DNA of 64,000 bases from Caulobacter sp. X. GTDB lineage: Bacteria; Pseudomonadota; Alphaproteobacteria; Caulobacterales; Caulobacteraceae. Positions 26,585 through 33,852 of this stretch are shown piece after piece; the first letter of the stretch is position 1; the number at the start of each line of letters is the position of its first letter. The position numbers were made by a program, and so were the translations under genes. Location of the stretch: contig NZ_PEGF01000002.1 of the NCBI RefSeq assembly GCF_002742635.1, positions 682,001 to 746,000 of the forward strand. Direction: 5' to 3'. A model generated the notes under the pieces. The model worked only from the letters and a program-made list of their open reading frames with translations, had not been told where the DNA came from and did not search any database.

Positions 26585-26815
26585 TCGAGAGGCGGCCGGG
26601 GACGAGCGTCGCGCGACGTCCGTCCCCGGATCGCTTGGCCCGTGCGGCGATAAGGAGAAAACAGAGATCTCACCCGTGCGGGTGAAAAACCGCACATCCG
26701 GCGTTGGCCCGGATCATGCATTGTGCATCGCAGCGCAATTTGATTGTGCGATCGCGAAACAACTGTCATGTGGACGTGGTTAGTGCCACGTTAAGTCGTC
26801 TCCAGGAGGTCTCCG

Positions 26816-27052
26816 ATGACCGAGAATCACTATTACGTCCGCCCGGTTTCCGGCGTCTGGCACGTGACTTGGAACGACTCGGCCGAGATGATCGGCTGCT
26901 ATTCCTCGCAGCACGAAGCCGAGGCCCTGGCCCAGCTGCTGGCGCGCCACATGCGCGAGCAGGGCCGCAAGGCCCAGGTCCATGTGTTCGAGCCGGAAGC
27001 CCGCGTTCCCGCCTGGGGACGTAACCGCGCCGCCCATCGGGCGGCCGCCTAA
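26816..27052 (+). CDS. Small DUF2188-like protein
   Basis: Seventy-eight residues without signal peptide or membrane segment. The pattern VRPVSGVWHVTWND..A.. followed by a helix EAEALAQLLARHMREQGRKAQVHVFEPE resembles the small DUF2188 fold (beta strands, helix, strand), with a basic Ala/Arg tail. A perfect AGGAGG lies 7 bases before the ATG, strong for this window. No function is known for such proteins. The 231-base gap before it holds two small dyads (ATGCA-TTG-TGCAT at 26716-26728; TCACCCG-TG-CGGGTGA at 26670-26685, possibly the receptor gene terminator) but no other gene. Confidence 0.7.
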   Translation: MTENHYYVRPVSGVWHVTWNDSAEMIGCYSSQHEAEALAQLLARHMREQGRKAQVHVFEPEARVPAWGRNRAAHRAAA

Positions 27053-27233
27053 AGCGTTTGCGCTTGCATGACATCGTGCAAGACGTGCAGAACGCTCCCG
27101 AGCAAGCGTGCAGAGTGTGTCCGCCATCAAGTCGCGTAACAGTTCCGGCGGACATGGGCTGAAGAGATCGAACGGATCGTCGCCTCGAAAAAGGCTCAGT
27201 ACAGACGGTACGTTCCACGACAAGGGGGCGCCC

Positions 27234-27339
27234 GGTCTTCCCGGCGAAAGCCGAAACCGAAGCGCAGGGGTGGTGGGATTGGCGCTGCAACGACAGCGAG
27301 CCCCGGCGACTTCTATGCCCGGCTTTCGCTGGGAAGATC
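27234..27339. repeat. Inverted repeat of a third type
   Basis: GGTCTTCCCGGCGAAAGCCG (27234-27253) is repeated inverted, with few changes, as CGGCTTTCGCTGGGAAGATC (27320-27339) around 66 bases. It fills the gap between the small DUF2188-like gene and the convergent TetR gene, where a bidirectional transcription stop would be useful. The rest of the 294-base gap shows no gene. Confidence 0.7.
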
Positions 27340-27346
27340 GGAAACT

Positions 27347-27958
27347 CTAAGCTTCTTTCGGAAGCCAGGCTTCCAGCGCGCGGGCGATGATCCGCGCGGC
27401 CTCGTCCGGGCCGAAGGTCGCCGGGTCGAGGCACAGCTCCAGCCATAATCCGTCCACGGTCGCGGTCAGGGCGATCGCCGCCTGGCGCGTATCCCGCGCG
27501 CCGGCGTCGGCCAGCAGGTGCTCCAGCCTCGCTCGGAAGTCAGCATAGGACGCCGCGTGGATGGCGGCCATGCGCGGCTTGGTCTTGACCAGGCTCCAGA
27601 AGCCGATCCAGGCGGCCAGCAGGTTCGGGTCCAGCACCGGCGGCGCGAAGCTGGCGGTCAGATAGGCCAGCAGCCGCGCGCGCGGCGTCGGCGGGGCGGC
27701 GGCGAGAGCCGCCTCCAGCGCCGCGTCGATCCGCTGGCCGACCGCCTCGTAGGCGCAGGCGATCAGCTCGTCGACGCCCTCGAAATAGTGCCCCAGCAGG
27801 CCCGGCGACACGCCCGCCTCGGCGCAGATCGCCCGCACGGATGTCCCCCCGACGCCCTCGCGCGCCAGCACGGTCTCGGCGGCGGTGATCAGCGCCTGGC
27901 GGCGCACGTCGGGGGCGGCTCTACTAAAGGCGGCGCGTCTTTGCGCCCCCTCCGTCAC
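27347..27958 (-). CDS. TetR-family regulator (BetI-like)
   Basis: Repressor of about 203 residues with an N-terminal TetR helix-turn-helix (about 17-65: RRQALITAAETVLAREGVGG then VRAICAEAGVSPGLLGHYFEG) and a BetI-like C-terminal ligand domain. The only usable start is GTG 27958, which belongs to the neighbouring repeat (GTGACGGAGGGGGCG), so the first residues MTEGA are repeat-encoded. It follows the oxidoreductase and Rieske genes on the same strand, and a TetR-like palindrome lies upstream of that operon, so it most likely controls it. The real start may have been lost to the repeat. Confidence 0.82.
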   Translation of the reverse strand: MTEGAQRRAAFSRAAPDVRRQALITAAETVLAREGVGGTSVRAICAEAGVSPGLLGHYFEGVDELIACAYEAVGQRIDAALEAALAAAPPTPRARLLAYLTASFAPPVLDPNLLAAWIGFWSLVKTKPRMAAIHAASYADFRARLEHLLADAGARDTRQAAIALTATVDGLWLELCLDPATFGPDEAARIIARALEAWLPKEA

Positions 27959-28079
27959 GGCGCGTATCCGCGCCGCGCCTCCTCCCCCGCTGCGCGAGGG
28001 AGGAGGAACCGCGTCATCCTCACCCGTGAAACGGGGGAGGTGGATCGATGCGAATACGCATCGAGACGGAGGGGGCGCT
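27943..28079. repeat. Composite repeat, family B (copy 4)
   Basis: Begins GCGCCCCCTCCGTC and ends GACGGAGGGGGCGC with inner CCTCCTCCCCCGC and ACGGGGGAGGTGG parts. It separates the Rieske gene from the TetR gene, supplies the TetR start codon and carries the linking ORF at 27955-28092. Confidence 0.85.
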
Positions 28080-28092
28080 CAAGCAGCCTCAC
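27955..28092 (-). other. ORF through repeat linking the Rieske gene to the TetR gene
   Basis: Forty-five codons on the minus strand. The GTG at 28092 overlaps the Rieske stop (GTGA) and the final TGA overlaps the GTG start of the TetR gene (GTGA). It is built almost only of repeat sequence. Fourth junction with this stop-start linking layout. Confidence 0.3.
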
Positions 28093-29234
28093 CACCCCTC
28101 CGGCGGCGTCGCCATCCGCGCTTCCGGCACAAGCGCCCGGATCTTCCGCCCAAAGCTCCTCAACGACACCTCGCTGGTCGCCAGCGGTCCGGCGGTGAAC
28201 GTTCGCGAGGCCATGCCCTGCTGCACCCGGGCCACCAGTTCGGTGTCCTCGGCGTTGACCTGGCGGTTGATGCGCCAGTTCAGATAGCGGGCGGCCTTCA
28301 TCTCGCGGCGATCGTCGGGCAGGGCGTAGGCGATTTCGCGGATCATGGTCTCCGTGGCCGAGATCGGGATGAACTGCATGAAGTCCACCTGGTCCGGATA
28401 AATGTCGAAGGCGAAGTTCGGCCAGAGCTTGAAATAGGTCCACAGCCGCTTGCGGTCCTCGGGCAGGTGCGGGACGTCGGGCAGGATATCCTGGTACAGC
28501 CGCTCGGACGGATTGCGCGACGGCTCGTCGATCAGCTGGCCCCACATCTTGTCGACGAACGCGTGGGCCTCGACGCCGTAGCCCTTGCCGAACAGCCGCG
28601 TCAGGCCTGGGTGGGCGACGGGAATGTGCAGGCCGTCGGAATAGTTGTCGCTGATGTTCTTCCAGTTCACCGCGCGCGGCCGCAGCGTCACGCGGCCGAA
28701 CGGCTGCAGGTCCTCGAAGCGGTAGTGGGCGACCTCGTGCTCGTAGGGCGCCATCATCGTCGCGACGCTGGGACCGTCTCCGCCCAGCCGCACGAAGACG
28801 AAGCCGCGCCAGACCTCGACCTCGATCCGCGCCAGGCCTTCTTTCGCCATGTCGAGGGCCGGATAGTCCTCGCGCATCGGCACGCCGATCAGCCGGCCTT
28901 CCAAGTCGTAGGTCCAGGCGTGGTAGGGGCAGACGATCCGGCCCCGGCCGCAATGGCCCACCGGCCCGTCCAGCAGCCGCGCGCCCCGGTGGCGGCAGAC
29001 ATTGGCGAAGGCCTTGACGCCGCCGTCCTTGCTCCGGACCACGACCAGGCTCTCGCCGATGAAGTCGAAGGTGTGGAAGTCGCCGGCCTTGGGGATGTCG
29101 TTCAGATGACAGACGATCTGCCACGAGGGCCGGAAGATCTTCTCCTGCTCTTCGCGGAAGAACCGCTCGGAGTGATAGATCCAGCCGGGCAGGCCCCAGT
29201 CGGAGAGCGGGTCGTCGTTGGGGATCTGGGTCAT
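28089..29234 (-). CDS. Rieske non-haem iron oxygenase, alpha subunit type
   Basis: Aromatic-ring-hydroxylating or demethylating oxygenase component, 381 residues. The Rieske [2Fe-2S] ligands are Cys80-x-His82 in VCRHRG and Cys102-x2-His105 in VCPYHAW. The mononuclear iron site is NISDNYSDGLHIPVAHPGL. The start (MTQIPNDDPLSDW) overlaps the stop of the upstream oxidoreductase gene by ATGA; the longer open frame is spurious. Electron-transfer partners are not adjacent, and the PYROXD2-like neighbour is not a classical Rieske reductase. Substrate unknown; a TetR regulator and 14-bp operator suggest induction by a small molecule. Confidence 0.87.
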   Translation of the reverse strand: MTQIPNDDPLSDWGLPGWIYHSERFFREEQEKIFRPSWQIVCHLNDIPKAGDFHTFDFIGESLVVVRSKDGGVKAFANVCRHRGARLLDGPVGHCGRGRIVCPYHAWTYDLEGRLIGVPMREDYPALDMAKEGLARIEVEVWRGFVFVRLGGDGPSVATMMAPYEHEVAHYRFEDLQPFGRVTLRPRAVNWKNISDNYSDGLHIPVAHPGLTRLFGKGYGVEAHAFVDKMWGQLIDEPSRNPSERLYQDILPDVPHLPEDRKRLWTYFKLWPNFAFDIYPDQVDFMQFIPISATETMIREIAYALPDDRREMKAARYLNWRINRQVNAEDTELVARVQQGMASRTFTAGPLATSEVSLRSFGRKIRALVPEARMATPPEGW

Positions 29235-30874
29235 CGGCCTTCCACCGACAGCTTCACCGCCAGAGCGAAGTCCTTGTCGCGCAGGATCTCGCGCGCGGCG
29301 TTGCGGCCCGGATTGCCCGAGACCCCGCCGCCGGGATGCGTGCCCGCGCCGCACATGTAGAGCCCGGCGATCGGGGCGCGGTGGCTGGCGTGGCCCAGGA
29401 ACGGCCGGGTGGCCCACAGCTGATCCAGCGACATGTGGCCGTGCATGATGTCGCCGCCGATCAGGCCGAACTTTCGCTCCAGATCCAGCGGCGACAGGAT
29501 CATCCGTCCCAGGACCGAGGCCTTGAAGCCCGGGGCCCAGCGCTCGACCGTGTCGATGATCAGGTCGGCGGCCGCCTCGCGCTCATCGTCCCAAGACCGG
29601 CCGTCCGGGAGGGTCGGGGCGAACTGCTGGCAGAACAGGCTGGCCACGTGCTGTCCCGGCGGGGCCAGGGACGGGTCGATGGTCGAGGGGATGAGGATCT
29701 CGACGATCGGCGCCTTGCTGATCCCGCCCGCCTTGGCGTCGCGATAGGCCGCGTCCATGTAGTCGAGGCTGGGGGCGATCACGATCCCCGACTGGTGGTG
29801 CTCGGCGACGTCCTTGCCCGGCAGGCAGGTGAAGCTGGGCAGCTCCGACAGCGCCACGTTCATCCGGAAGGTGCCCGAGCCGTTCTTGTAGCCGTCCACG
29901 GTCTTGCGGAAGTCGGGCGCCAGGGCCGAGGGCGGGACCAGTTTCTTGTAGAGCAGGGCCGGATTGACGTTGGCGCTGACGATCGGGGCCATGATCTGGC
30001 GGCCGTCGACCAGCTGGACGCCCGCGGCCTTCTTGCCCCCAGGGGCGCTTTCGACGTGCACGGCCTCGACCGGCGCGTCGAGCAGGATCTCGACCCCGGA
30101 CGCCTGGCAGGCTTTCGCCATCGCCTGGGTGATCGCGCCCATGCCGCCGACCGCGTGGCCCCAGGCGCCCTTCTTGCCGTTCACCTCGCCGAAGGTGTGG
30201 TGCAGCAGGACATAGGCCGAGCCGGGCGTGTCGGGGCTGGCGAAGTTGCCGACCACGGCGTCGAAGCCGAAGGCGGCCTTGACCGGGTCGCTCTCGAACC
30301 AGCCGTCCAGCACGTCGCGCGCGCTCTTGGTGAAGAGGTCCAGCAGGTCGCGCTTGCGCTCGCGCGGCAGCATCGCCAGGCGCCCGCCCTGACGCAGGGC
30401 CCGCAGGAAGCCCGGCAGGCCGTCGCCCAGGTTCGGCGGCGTCTCCTGGGCGAAGGCGCGCAGCACGTCGCCGATCTCGTCCAGCATGGCGTAATAGGCC
30501 GGCAGCACCTCGGCGTCGCGGCGGCTGTACTTGCGGAATTCTTCCTGGGTGCGCTCCAGGCCCCCGCCCAGCTTGATGTACTTGTCGTCACTGAGCGGCA
30601 GGAAGTTCGAGATCGGCCTCTCTAGAAACGTCAGGCCATGGTCGCGCAGGCCCATGTCGGCGATCACGCGCGGGTTCAGCAGGCTGACCGTGTAGCTGGC
30701 CACCGAGTTGCGGAAGCCCGGGTGGAACTCCTCGGTCACCGCCGCCCCGCCAACCACGCCCCGCGCCTCGCAGACCGTGACCTTCAAGCCCGCCTTGGCC
30801 AGGTAGAAGGCGCAGACGAGGCCGTTGTGGCCCCCGCCGATAATGACGGCGTCGCGGGTTTCGGTCGCGGCCAT
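29231..30874 (-). CDS. FAD-dependent oxidoreductase, PYROXD2/phytoene-desaturase-like
   Basis: Flavin oxidoreductase of 547 residues with N-terminal dinucleotide fold DAVIIGGGHNGLVCAFYLAKAG, the second motif EARGVVGGAAVTEEFHPGF, and a C-terminal region MHGHMSLDQLWATRPF..GLYMCGAGTHPGGGVSGNPG, which is characteristic of the PYROXD2 group. ATG 30874 has GGGGGAG 8 bases upstream; the 54 extra codons before it are promoter and repeat. It is first in a two-gene operon with the Rieske oxygenase, then a repeat and the TetR gene. The pair may act in sequence on one lipid, terpenoid or aromatic substrate; this is inference. Confidence 0.85.
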   Translation of the reverse strand: MAATETRDAVIIGGGHNGLVCAFYLAKAGLKVTVCEARGVVGGAAVTEEFHPGFRNSVASYTVSLLNPRVIADMGLRDHGLTFLERPISNFLPLSDDKYIKLGGGLERTQEEFRKYSRRDAEVLPAYYAMLDEIGDVLRAFAQETPPNLGDGLPGFLRALRQGGRLAMLPRERKRDLLDLFTKSARDVLDGWFESDPVKAAFGFDAVVGNFASPDTPGSAYVLLHHTFGEVNGKKGAWGHAVGGMGAITQAMAKACQASGVEILLDAPVEAVHVESAPGGKKAAGVQLVDGRQIMAPIVSANVNPALLYKKLVPPSALAPDFRKTVDGYKNGSGTFRMNVALSELPSFTCLPGKDVAEHHQSGIVIAPSLDYMDAAYRDAKAGGISKAPIVEILIPSTIDPSLAPPGQHVASLFCQQFAPTLPDGRSWDDEREAAADLIIDTVERWAPGFKASVLGRMILSPLDLERKFGLIGGDIMHGHMSLDQLWATRPFLGHASHRAPIAGLYMCGAGTHPGGGVSGNPGRNAAREILRDKDFALAVKLSVEGR

Positions 30875-30909
30875 GGTCGTTCTCCCCCGAGTGTGTGAGG
30901 AAGTGTTGC

Positions 30910-30923
30910 TGTACGATCGTACA
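30910..30923. promoter_or_regulatory. Predicted TetR operator
   Basis: TGTACGATCGTACA is a perfect 14-bp palindrome 36 bases upstream of the PYROXD2-like gene. Its form is usual for TetR-family sites, and a TetR gene is the third gene of this unit. No second copy was seen in the window. Confidence 0.55.
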
Positions 30924-30938
30924 ATAGGCAAGAGGGCC

Positions 30939-31058
30939 AATCCTCCCCCCAGCGGGGGAGGTGGCGCGAAGCGCCGGAGGGGGAAGTGCTTGAGCGCTTG
31001 CCTCTTCCCCCCTCCGTCGTCTCTTCGAGCCGACACCTTCCCCGCCAGGGGGAGGATT
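30939..31058. repeat. Composite repeat, family B (copy 5)
   Basis: AATCCTCCCCCCAGCGGGGGAG at the left with the inverse near 31055, and inner GGCGCGAAGCGCC and GTCTCTTCGAGCCGAC parts. It lies between divergent genes, so here it cannot be a shared transcript element. Confidence 0.8.
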
Positions 31059-31134
31059 TCCGGGCGATCCGCGTTGAACTTGAACCCCGGCCCCTCTAGA
31101 TCAGCGCCTCATCTTTCCGGGAAGGACCCTCCCC

Positions 31135-31332
31135 ATGGCCAAGCTCCTGCCGCTCCAATCATTCAGCCTGCAGGAGACCGAGGACGGCTATCGCCTGCTG
31201 GTCTCGGCGATCGGCGGGGAGTCGCTCTACGTCTCGATCACGCCCGACCAGATGGACGACATCATCGACAGCCTCGAGAACGCGATGGGCGGCGAGGAAG
31301 TCGGCGAGGACGAGGACGACGGCGAGTACTGA
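31135..31332 (+). CDS. Small acidic protein of unknown function
   Basis: Sixty-five residues. The first 50 could fold as strands and a helix (FSLQETEDGYRLLVSAIGGE, DQMDDIIDSLENAM) and the last 12 are almost all acidic (EEVGEDEDDGEY). No signal peptide or membrane segment. AAGGACC lies about 8 bases before the ATG. It ends two bases before the convergent MocR-type gene. I do not recognise it beyond being a plausible, compact, well-formed reading frame. Confidence 0.6.
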   Translation: MAKLLPLQSFSLQETEDGYRLLVSAIGGESLYVSITPDQMDDIIDSLENAMGGEEVGEDEDDGEY

Positions 31333-31334
31333 GG

Positions 31335-32678
31335 TCAGCCGTACAGGTTGGCCAGCGCCCGCAGGCCCCGCGCCAGGGTCGGGCGCTTGCCGGCCGCGCC
31401 CAGCGAGATCCGCAGGCCTTCGCCCGTGACGCCGGGCGCCCTGAAGGTCTCAGCGCCCACCAGCGCTAGGCCGTGCGCCGTGGCCGCCCAGTCGGCGCGG
31501 GCGTCCGGCAGCCAGACGTGCAGGCTCTCGGGCCCGCCGACCGCGCCGGGCAGCAGCTCGTCCGCCAGGGCTCGCCGAGCGATCGCCTCCTCCCGGACCC
31601 CCGCCAACACGCGCCCCGCCACGCCCTCGCGGATCCAGCTGGTCGCCACGGCGGCCATCAGCGGCGGCGGCATCTGGGCGATGGCGTGGAGGGCGGTGGC
31701 GAAGCCCTCGGCCCGTCCCGGCGGCGCGACGACATAGGCCACGCGCAGGCCCGGCGAGAGCGTCTTGGCGGTGGTGGCGACATGGAACACGCCCTCGGGC
31801 CACAGGCTGGCGAGCGCGGGCAGGGGGCTGGCGGGCAGCAGGCCGTAGGCGTCGTCCTCGATGATCGTGACGCCGGCCGCGCGGGCGACCGCCACGACCG
31901 CCTCGCGCCGGGCCAGGCTCATGGTCGCCGCCGTCGGGTTCTGGAAGGTCGGGGTGCAGCAGATCAGGCGCGGACGATGCTCCGCGATGAGGCGCGCCAG
32001 GCCTTCGGGCTCCAGCCCCTGGTCATCCAGCGGACAGCCGATCACCGTCAGGCCGCGCCGCGCCGCGGTCGCTAAAAGGCCCGGATAGGCGAAGGCCTCG
32101 GCCAGGATCACGTCGCCGGGCCGGGTCAGGTGGTCCAGCATCGCCGACAGCGCCGTCTGGGCGCCGCTGGCGACGACGACGCGGGCCGGATCGACCTCGC
32201 CCAGGTTCGGGGCCAGCCAGGCCGCGCCGGCCGCTCTCTGGGCCAGCGAGCCCGCGCCGGAGTGATAGGCCATCAGCGTCGCCGGATCGGTGCGCGCCAG
32301 GATCGCGCCGGTCGTCTCGCGCAGCAGCGCCGCCAGGTTCAGGCCGGCGGGCGGCGGCGGCAGGTTCATCGAAAGGTCGACGAGGCCGGCCTCGCCCTCT
32401 TCCGTCCGTAAACGGATGAAGGTGCCGCGCCCGGCGGTCCCCTCGATCAGCCCGCGCTCGCGCGCCAGGGCGTAGGCGCGGGTGACGGTGGTGAAGTCGA
32501 TCCCCAGCCGCCGGGCGACCTCGCGCTGGGCTGGAATCTGGTCGCCGGGCTGCAGCTCTCCTTCCGCCACCGCGTTTTCCAGGGCCTGGGCGATGCGGCG
32601 ATAGGCGGGGCCCGACAAGGCCTCGGTCCGGCGCAGCCAGGCGGCGGCCGGATTCGGAGAGCCCTTAGTTGCGTCCAT
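31335..32678 (-). CDS. MocR-type regulator (GntR HTH plus aminotransferase domain)
   Basis: Chimeric regulator of about 447 residues. The N-terminal winged helix (about 15-80: GPAYRRIAQALENAVAEGEL, QREVARRLGIDFTTVTRAYA) is fused to a fold type I aminotransferase domain with GCPLDDQGLEP, IIEDDAYG and the PLP Lys region TTAKTLSPGLRV. These proteins sense PLP or amino compounds rather than transaminate. ATG 32678 (MDATKGS) was preferred; an upstream in-frame ATG would place the start inside the inverted repeat at 32686-32717. The divergent DUF983 gene could be its target as well as itself. Confidence 0.85.
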   Translation of the reverse strand: MDATKGSPNPAAAWLRRTEALSGPAYRRIAQALENAVAEGELQPGDQIPAQREVARRLGIDFTTVTRAYALARERGLIEGTAGRGTFIRLRTEEGEAGLVDLSMNLPPPPAGLNLAALLRETTGAILARTDPATLMAYHSGAGSLAQRAAGAAWLAPNLGEVDPARVVVASGAQTALSAMLDHLTRPGDVILAEAFAYPGLLATAARRGLTVIGCPLDDQGLEPEGLARLIAEHRPRLICCTPTFQNPTAATMSLARREAVVAVARAAGVTIIEDDAYGLLPASPLPALASLWPEGVFHVATTAKTLSPGLRVAYVVAPPGRAEGFATALHAIAQMPPPLMAAVATSWIREGVAGRVLAGVREEAIARRALADELLPGAVGGPESLHVWLPDARADWAATAHGLALVGAETFRAPGVTGEGLRISLGAAGKRPTLARGLRALANLYG

Positions 32679-32685
32679 GAGTGAA

Positions 32686-32717
32686 GATCCATACATTATC
32701 TTCAAAATGTATGGATC
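32686..32717. promoter_or_regulatory. Long inverted repeat, predicted MocR operator
   Basis: GATCCATACATT (32686-32697) and AATGTATGGATC (32706-32717) are perfect 12-bp inverted arms around ATCTTCAA, between the divergent MocR-type and DUF983 genes. It is AT-rich against its surroundings. Length and position fit a dimer binding site overlapping both promoters. Confidence 0.55.
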
Positions 32718-32746
32718 AATCCTGCGATTGTAGGAAGGGGTCTTCG

Positions 32747-33157
32747 ATGACCGACGACGTGTTCTACGACTCTCCGATCCCGATCGAGGCCGGCTTGAAG
32801 TGCTGCTGCCCGCGCTGCGGCCAGGGCAAGCTGTTCCAGGGCTTTCTGAAGCTGGCGCCCAAGTGCGACCAGTGCGGCCTGGACTACGGCTTCGCCGACC
32901 CGGCCGACGGCCCGGCCTTCTTCGTGATGAGCGGCGTCGGCATCGTCGTCACCGCCTTCTTCGCCTGGGCCGAGGTGGTCTGGCAGCCGCCGATCTGGGT
33001 GCACCTGGTCACGACCTTCCCGGCCCTGATCCTGGGATGTCTCGCCACGCTACGGCCGGTGAAGGCCTGGCTGGTGGCCTCGCAATACATCAACAAGGCC
33101 GAGGAAGGCCGCTTCGAAAGCCTGGGCCGCCACGACTTCGACGAGCGGCGGCTGTAG
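32747..33157 (+). CDS. DUF983 membrane protein
   Basis: 136 residues. An N-terminal zinc-ribbon-like part CCCPRCGQGKLFQGFLKLAP then CDQCGLDYG is followed by two membrane helices (about residues 60-80 and 85-110), as is normal for DUF983 proteins of alphaproteobacteria. AGGAAGGGG lies about 7 bases before ATG 32747, so the longer frame from 32681 across the palindrome is not used. The molecular role is not known. Its promoter region is shared with the MocR regulator. Confidence 0.82.
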   Translation: MTDDVFYDSPIPIEAGLKCCCPRCGQGKLFQGFLKLAPKCDQCGLDYGFADPADGPAFFVMSGVGIVVTAFFAWAEVVWQPPIWVHLVTTFPALILGCLATLRPVKAWLVASQYINKAEEGRFESLGRHDFDERRL

Positions 33158-33163
33158 GTCGGT

Positions 33164-33291
33164 TCCCTCTCCCCTTGCGGGAGAGGGCGGCCCGTAGGGC
33201 CGGGTGAGGAGTTGCGCTCCGCTATCCGGAAACGCCTTTCGACCCCTCATCCGTCGGCTGCGCCGACACCTTCTCCCGCAAGGGGAGAAGG
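33164..33291. repeat. Composite inverted repeat, family A (copy 3)
   Basis: CCCTCTCCCCTTGCGGGAGAG at left and its inverse CTTCTCCCGCAAGGGGAGAAG at right, with inner GGCCCGTAGGGCC and GTCGGCTGCGCCGAC hairpins. It separates the convergent DUF983 and carboxymuconolactone-decarboxylase-like genes and could end transcription from both sides. Confidence 0.85.
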
Positions 33292-33299
33292 AAATCGCC

Positions 33300-33758
33300 T
33301 CACACCCCCAGCGTCCCCGCCACCTGGCGCGTCGCCGCGTTCAGGCGGTTCCAGACGTTGATCGCCGAGATGCTGATCAGCAGGCCGGCCAGCGCCTTCT
33401 CATCATAGTGCCGGGCGGCTTCTTCCCAGACCTCGTCCGAGACCGGATCGGCCTTGTCGGCGACGCGGGTGACGGCCTCGGCCAGCGCCAGGGCGGCGCG
33501 TTCGGCGTCGGTGAAATAGGGCGTGTCGCGCCAACCGGCCACGGTGGCCACGCGCTCGGGGCTCTGCCCGGACTTCAGCGCGCCGCGGGCGTGCATCTCC
33601 AGGCAGACGCCGCAGCCGTTGATCTGACTGACGCGCAGGTGCAGCAGTTCGTGCAGAGTCTCGGGCACGCCCTCGACGTGCGCGGACTTCGACAGGGCCA
33701 TCATCGCCTTCATGGCGTCGGGCAGCAGGTGGGCGGGTTGGGTCATGCGGGCTTGCAT
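33300..33758 (-). CDS. Carboxymuconolactone decarboxylase/AhpD-like protein, ECF41 partner
   Basis: 152-residue helical protein with the redox pair Cys-x-x-Cys and downstream His in INGCGVCLEMHARG, as in AhpD-type peroxidase reductases. Two starts are possible: the first Met, or MTQPAHLL five residues later. COG2128 proteins of this type are the standard genomic partners and targets of ECF41 sigma factors, and one is encoded divergently at 33853. A promoter matching the reported ECF41 consensus lies upstream on this strand. It probably acts in an oxidative or electrophile stress response, substrate unknown. Confidence 0.85.
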   Translation of the reverse strand: MQARMTQPAHLLPDAMKAMMALSKSAHVEGVPETLHELLHLRVSQINGCGVCLEMHARGALKSGQSPERVATVAGWRDTPYFTDAERAALALAEAVTRVADKADPVSDEVWEEAARHYDEKALAGLLISISAINVWNRLNAATRQVAGTLGV

Positions 33759-33824
33759 CGCGATCTCCTTCGGTTTTGCTGACGCCGCCGGTCACGTCCG
33801 GCGATTTCGTTTCGTCGATGAGGT

Positions 33825-33851
33825 GACGAAGCCCGACGGAGCGATGTGACC
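33825..33851 (-). promoter_or_regulatory. Predicted ECF41-type promoter
   Basis: Read on the minus strand: GGTCACA (33851-33845), exactly 16 bases, then CGTC (33828-33825). From memory the ECF41 promoter is TGTCACA-N16-CGTC, so only the first base differs. It would drive the AhpD-like gene starting at 33758. Confidence 0.6.
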
Positions 33852-33852
33852 G

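Noticed and set aside
28089..29234. Rieske and PYROXD2 genes as recently transferred
   Set aside because: GC content and codon use look like the surroundings, and the repeats around them are of the same host families, so transfer is not supported.
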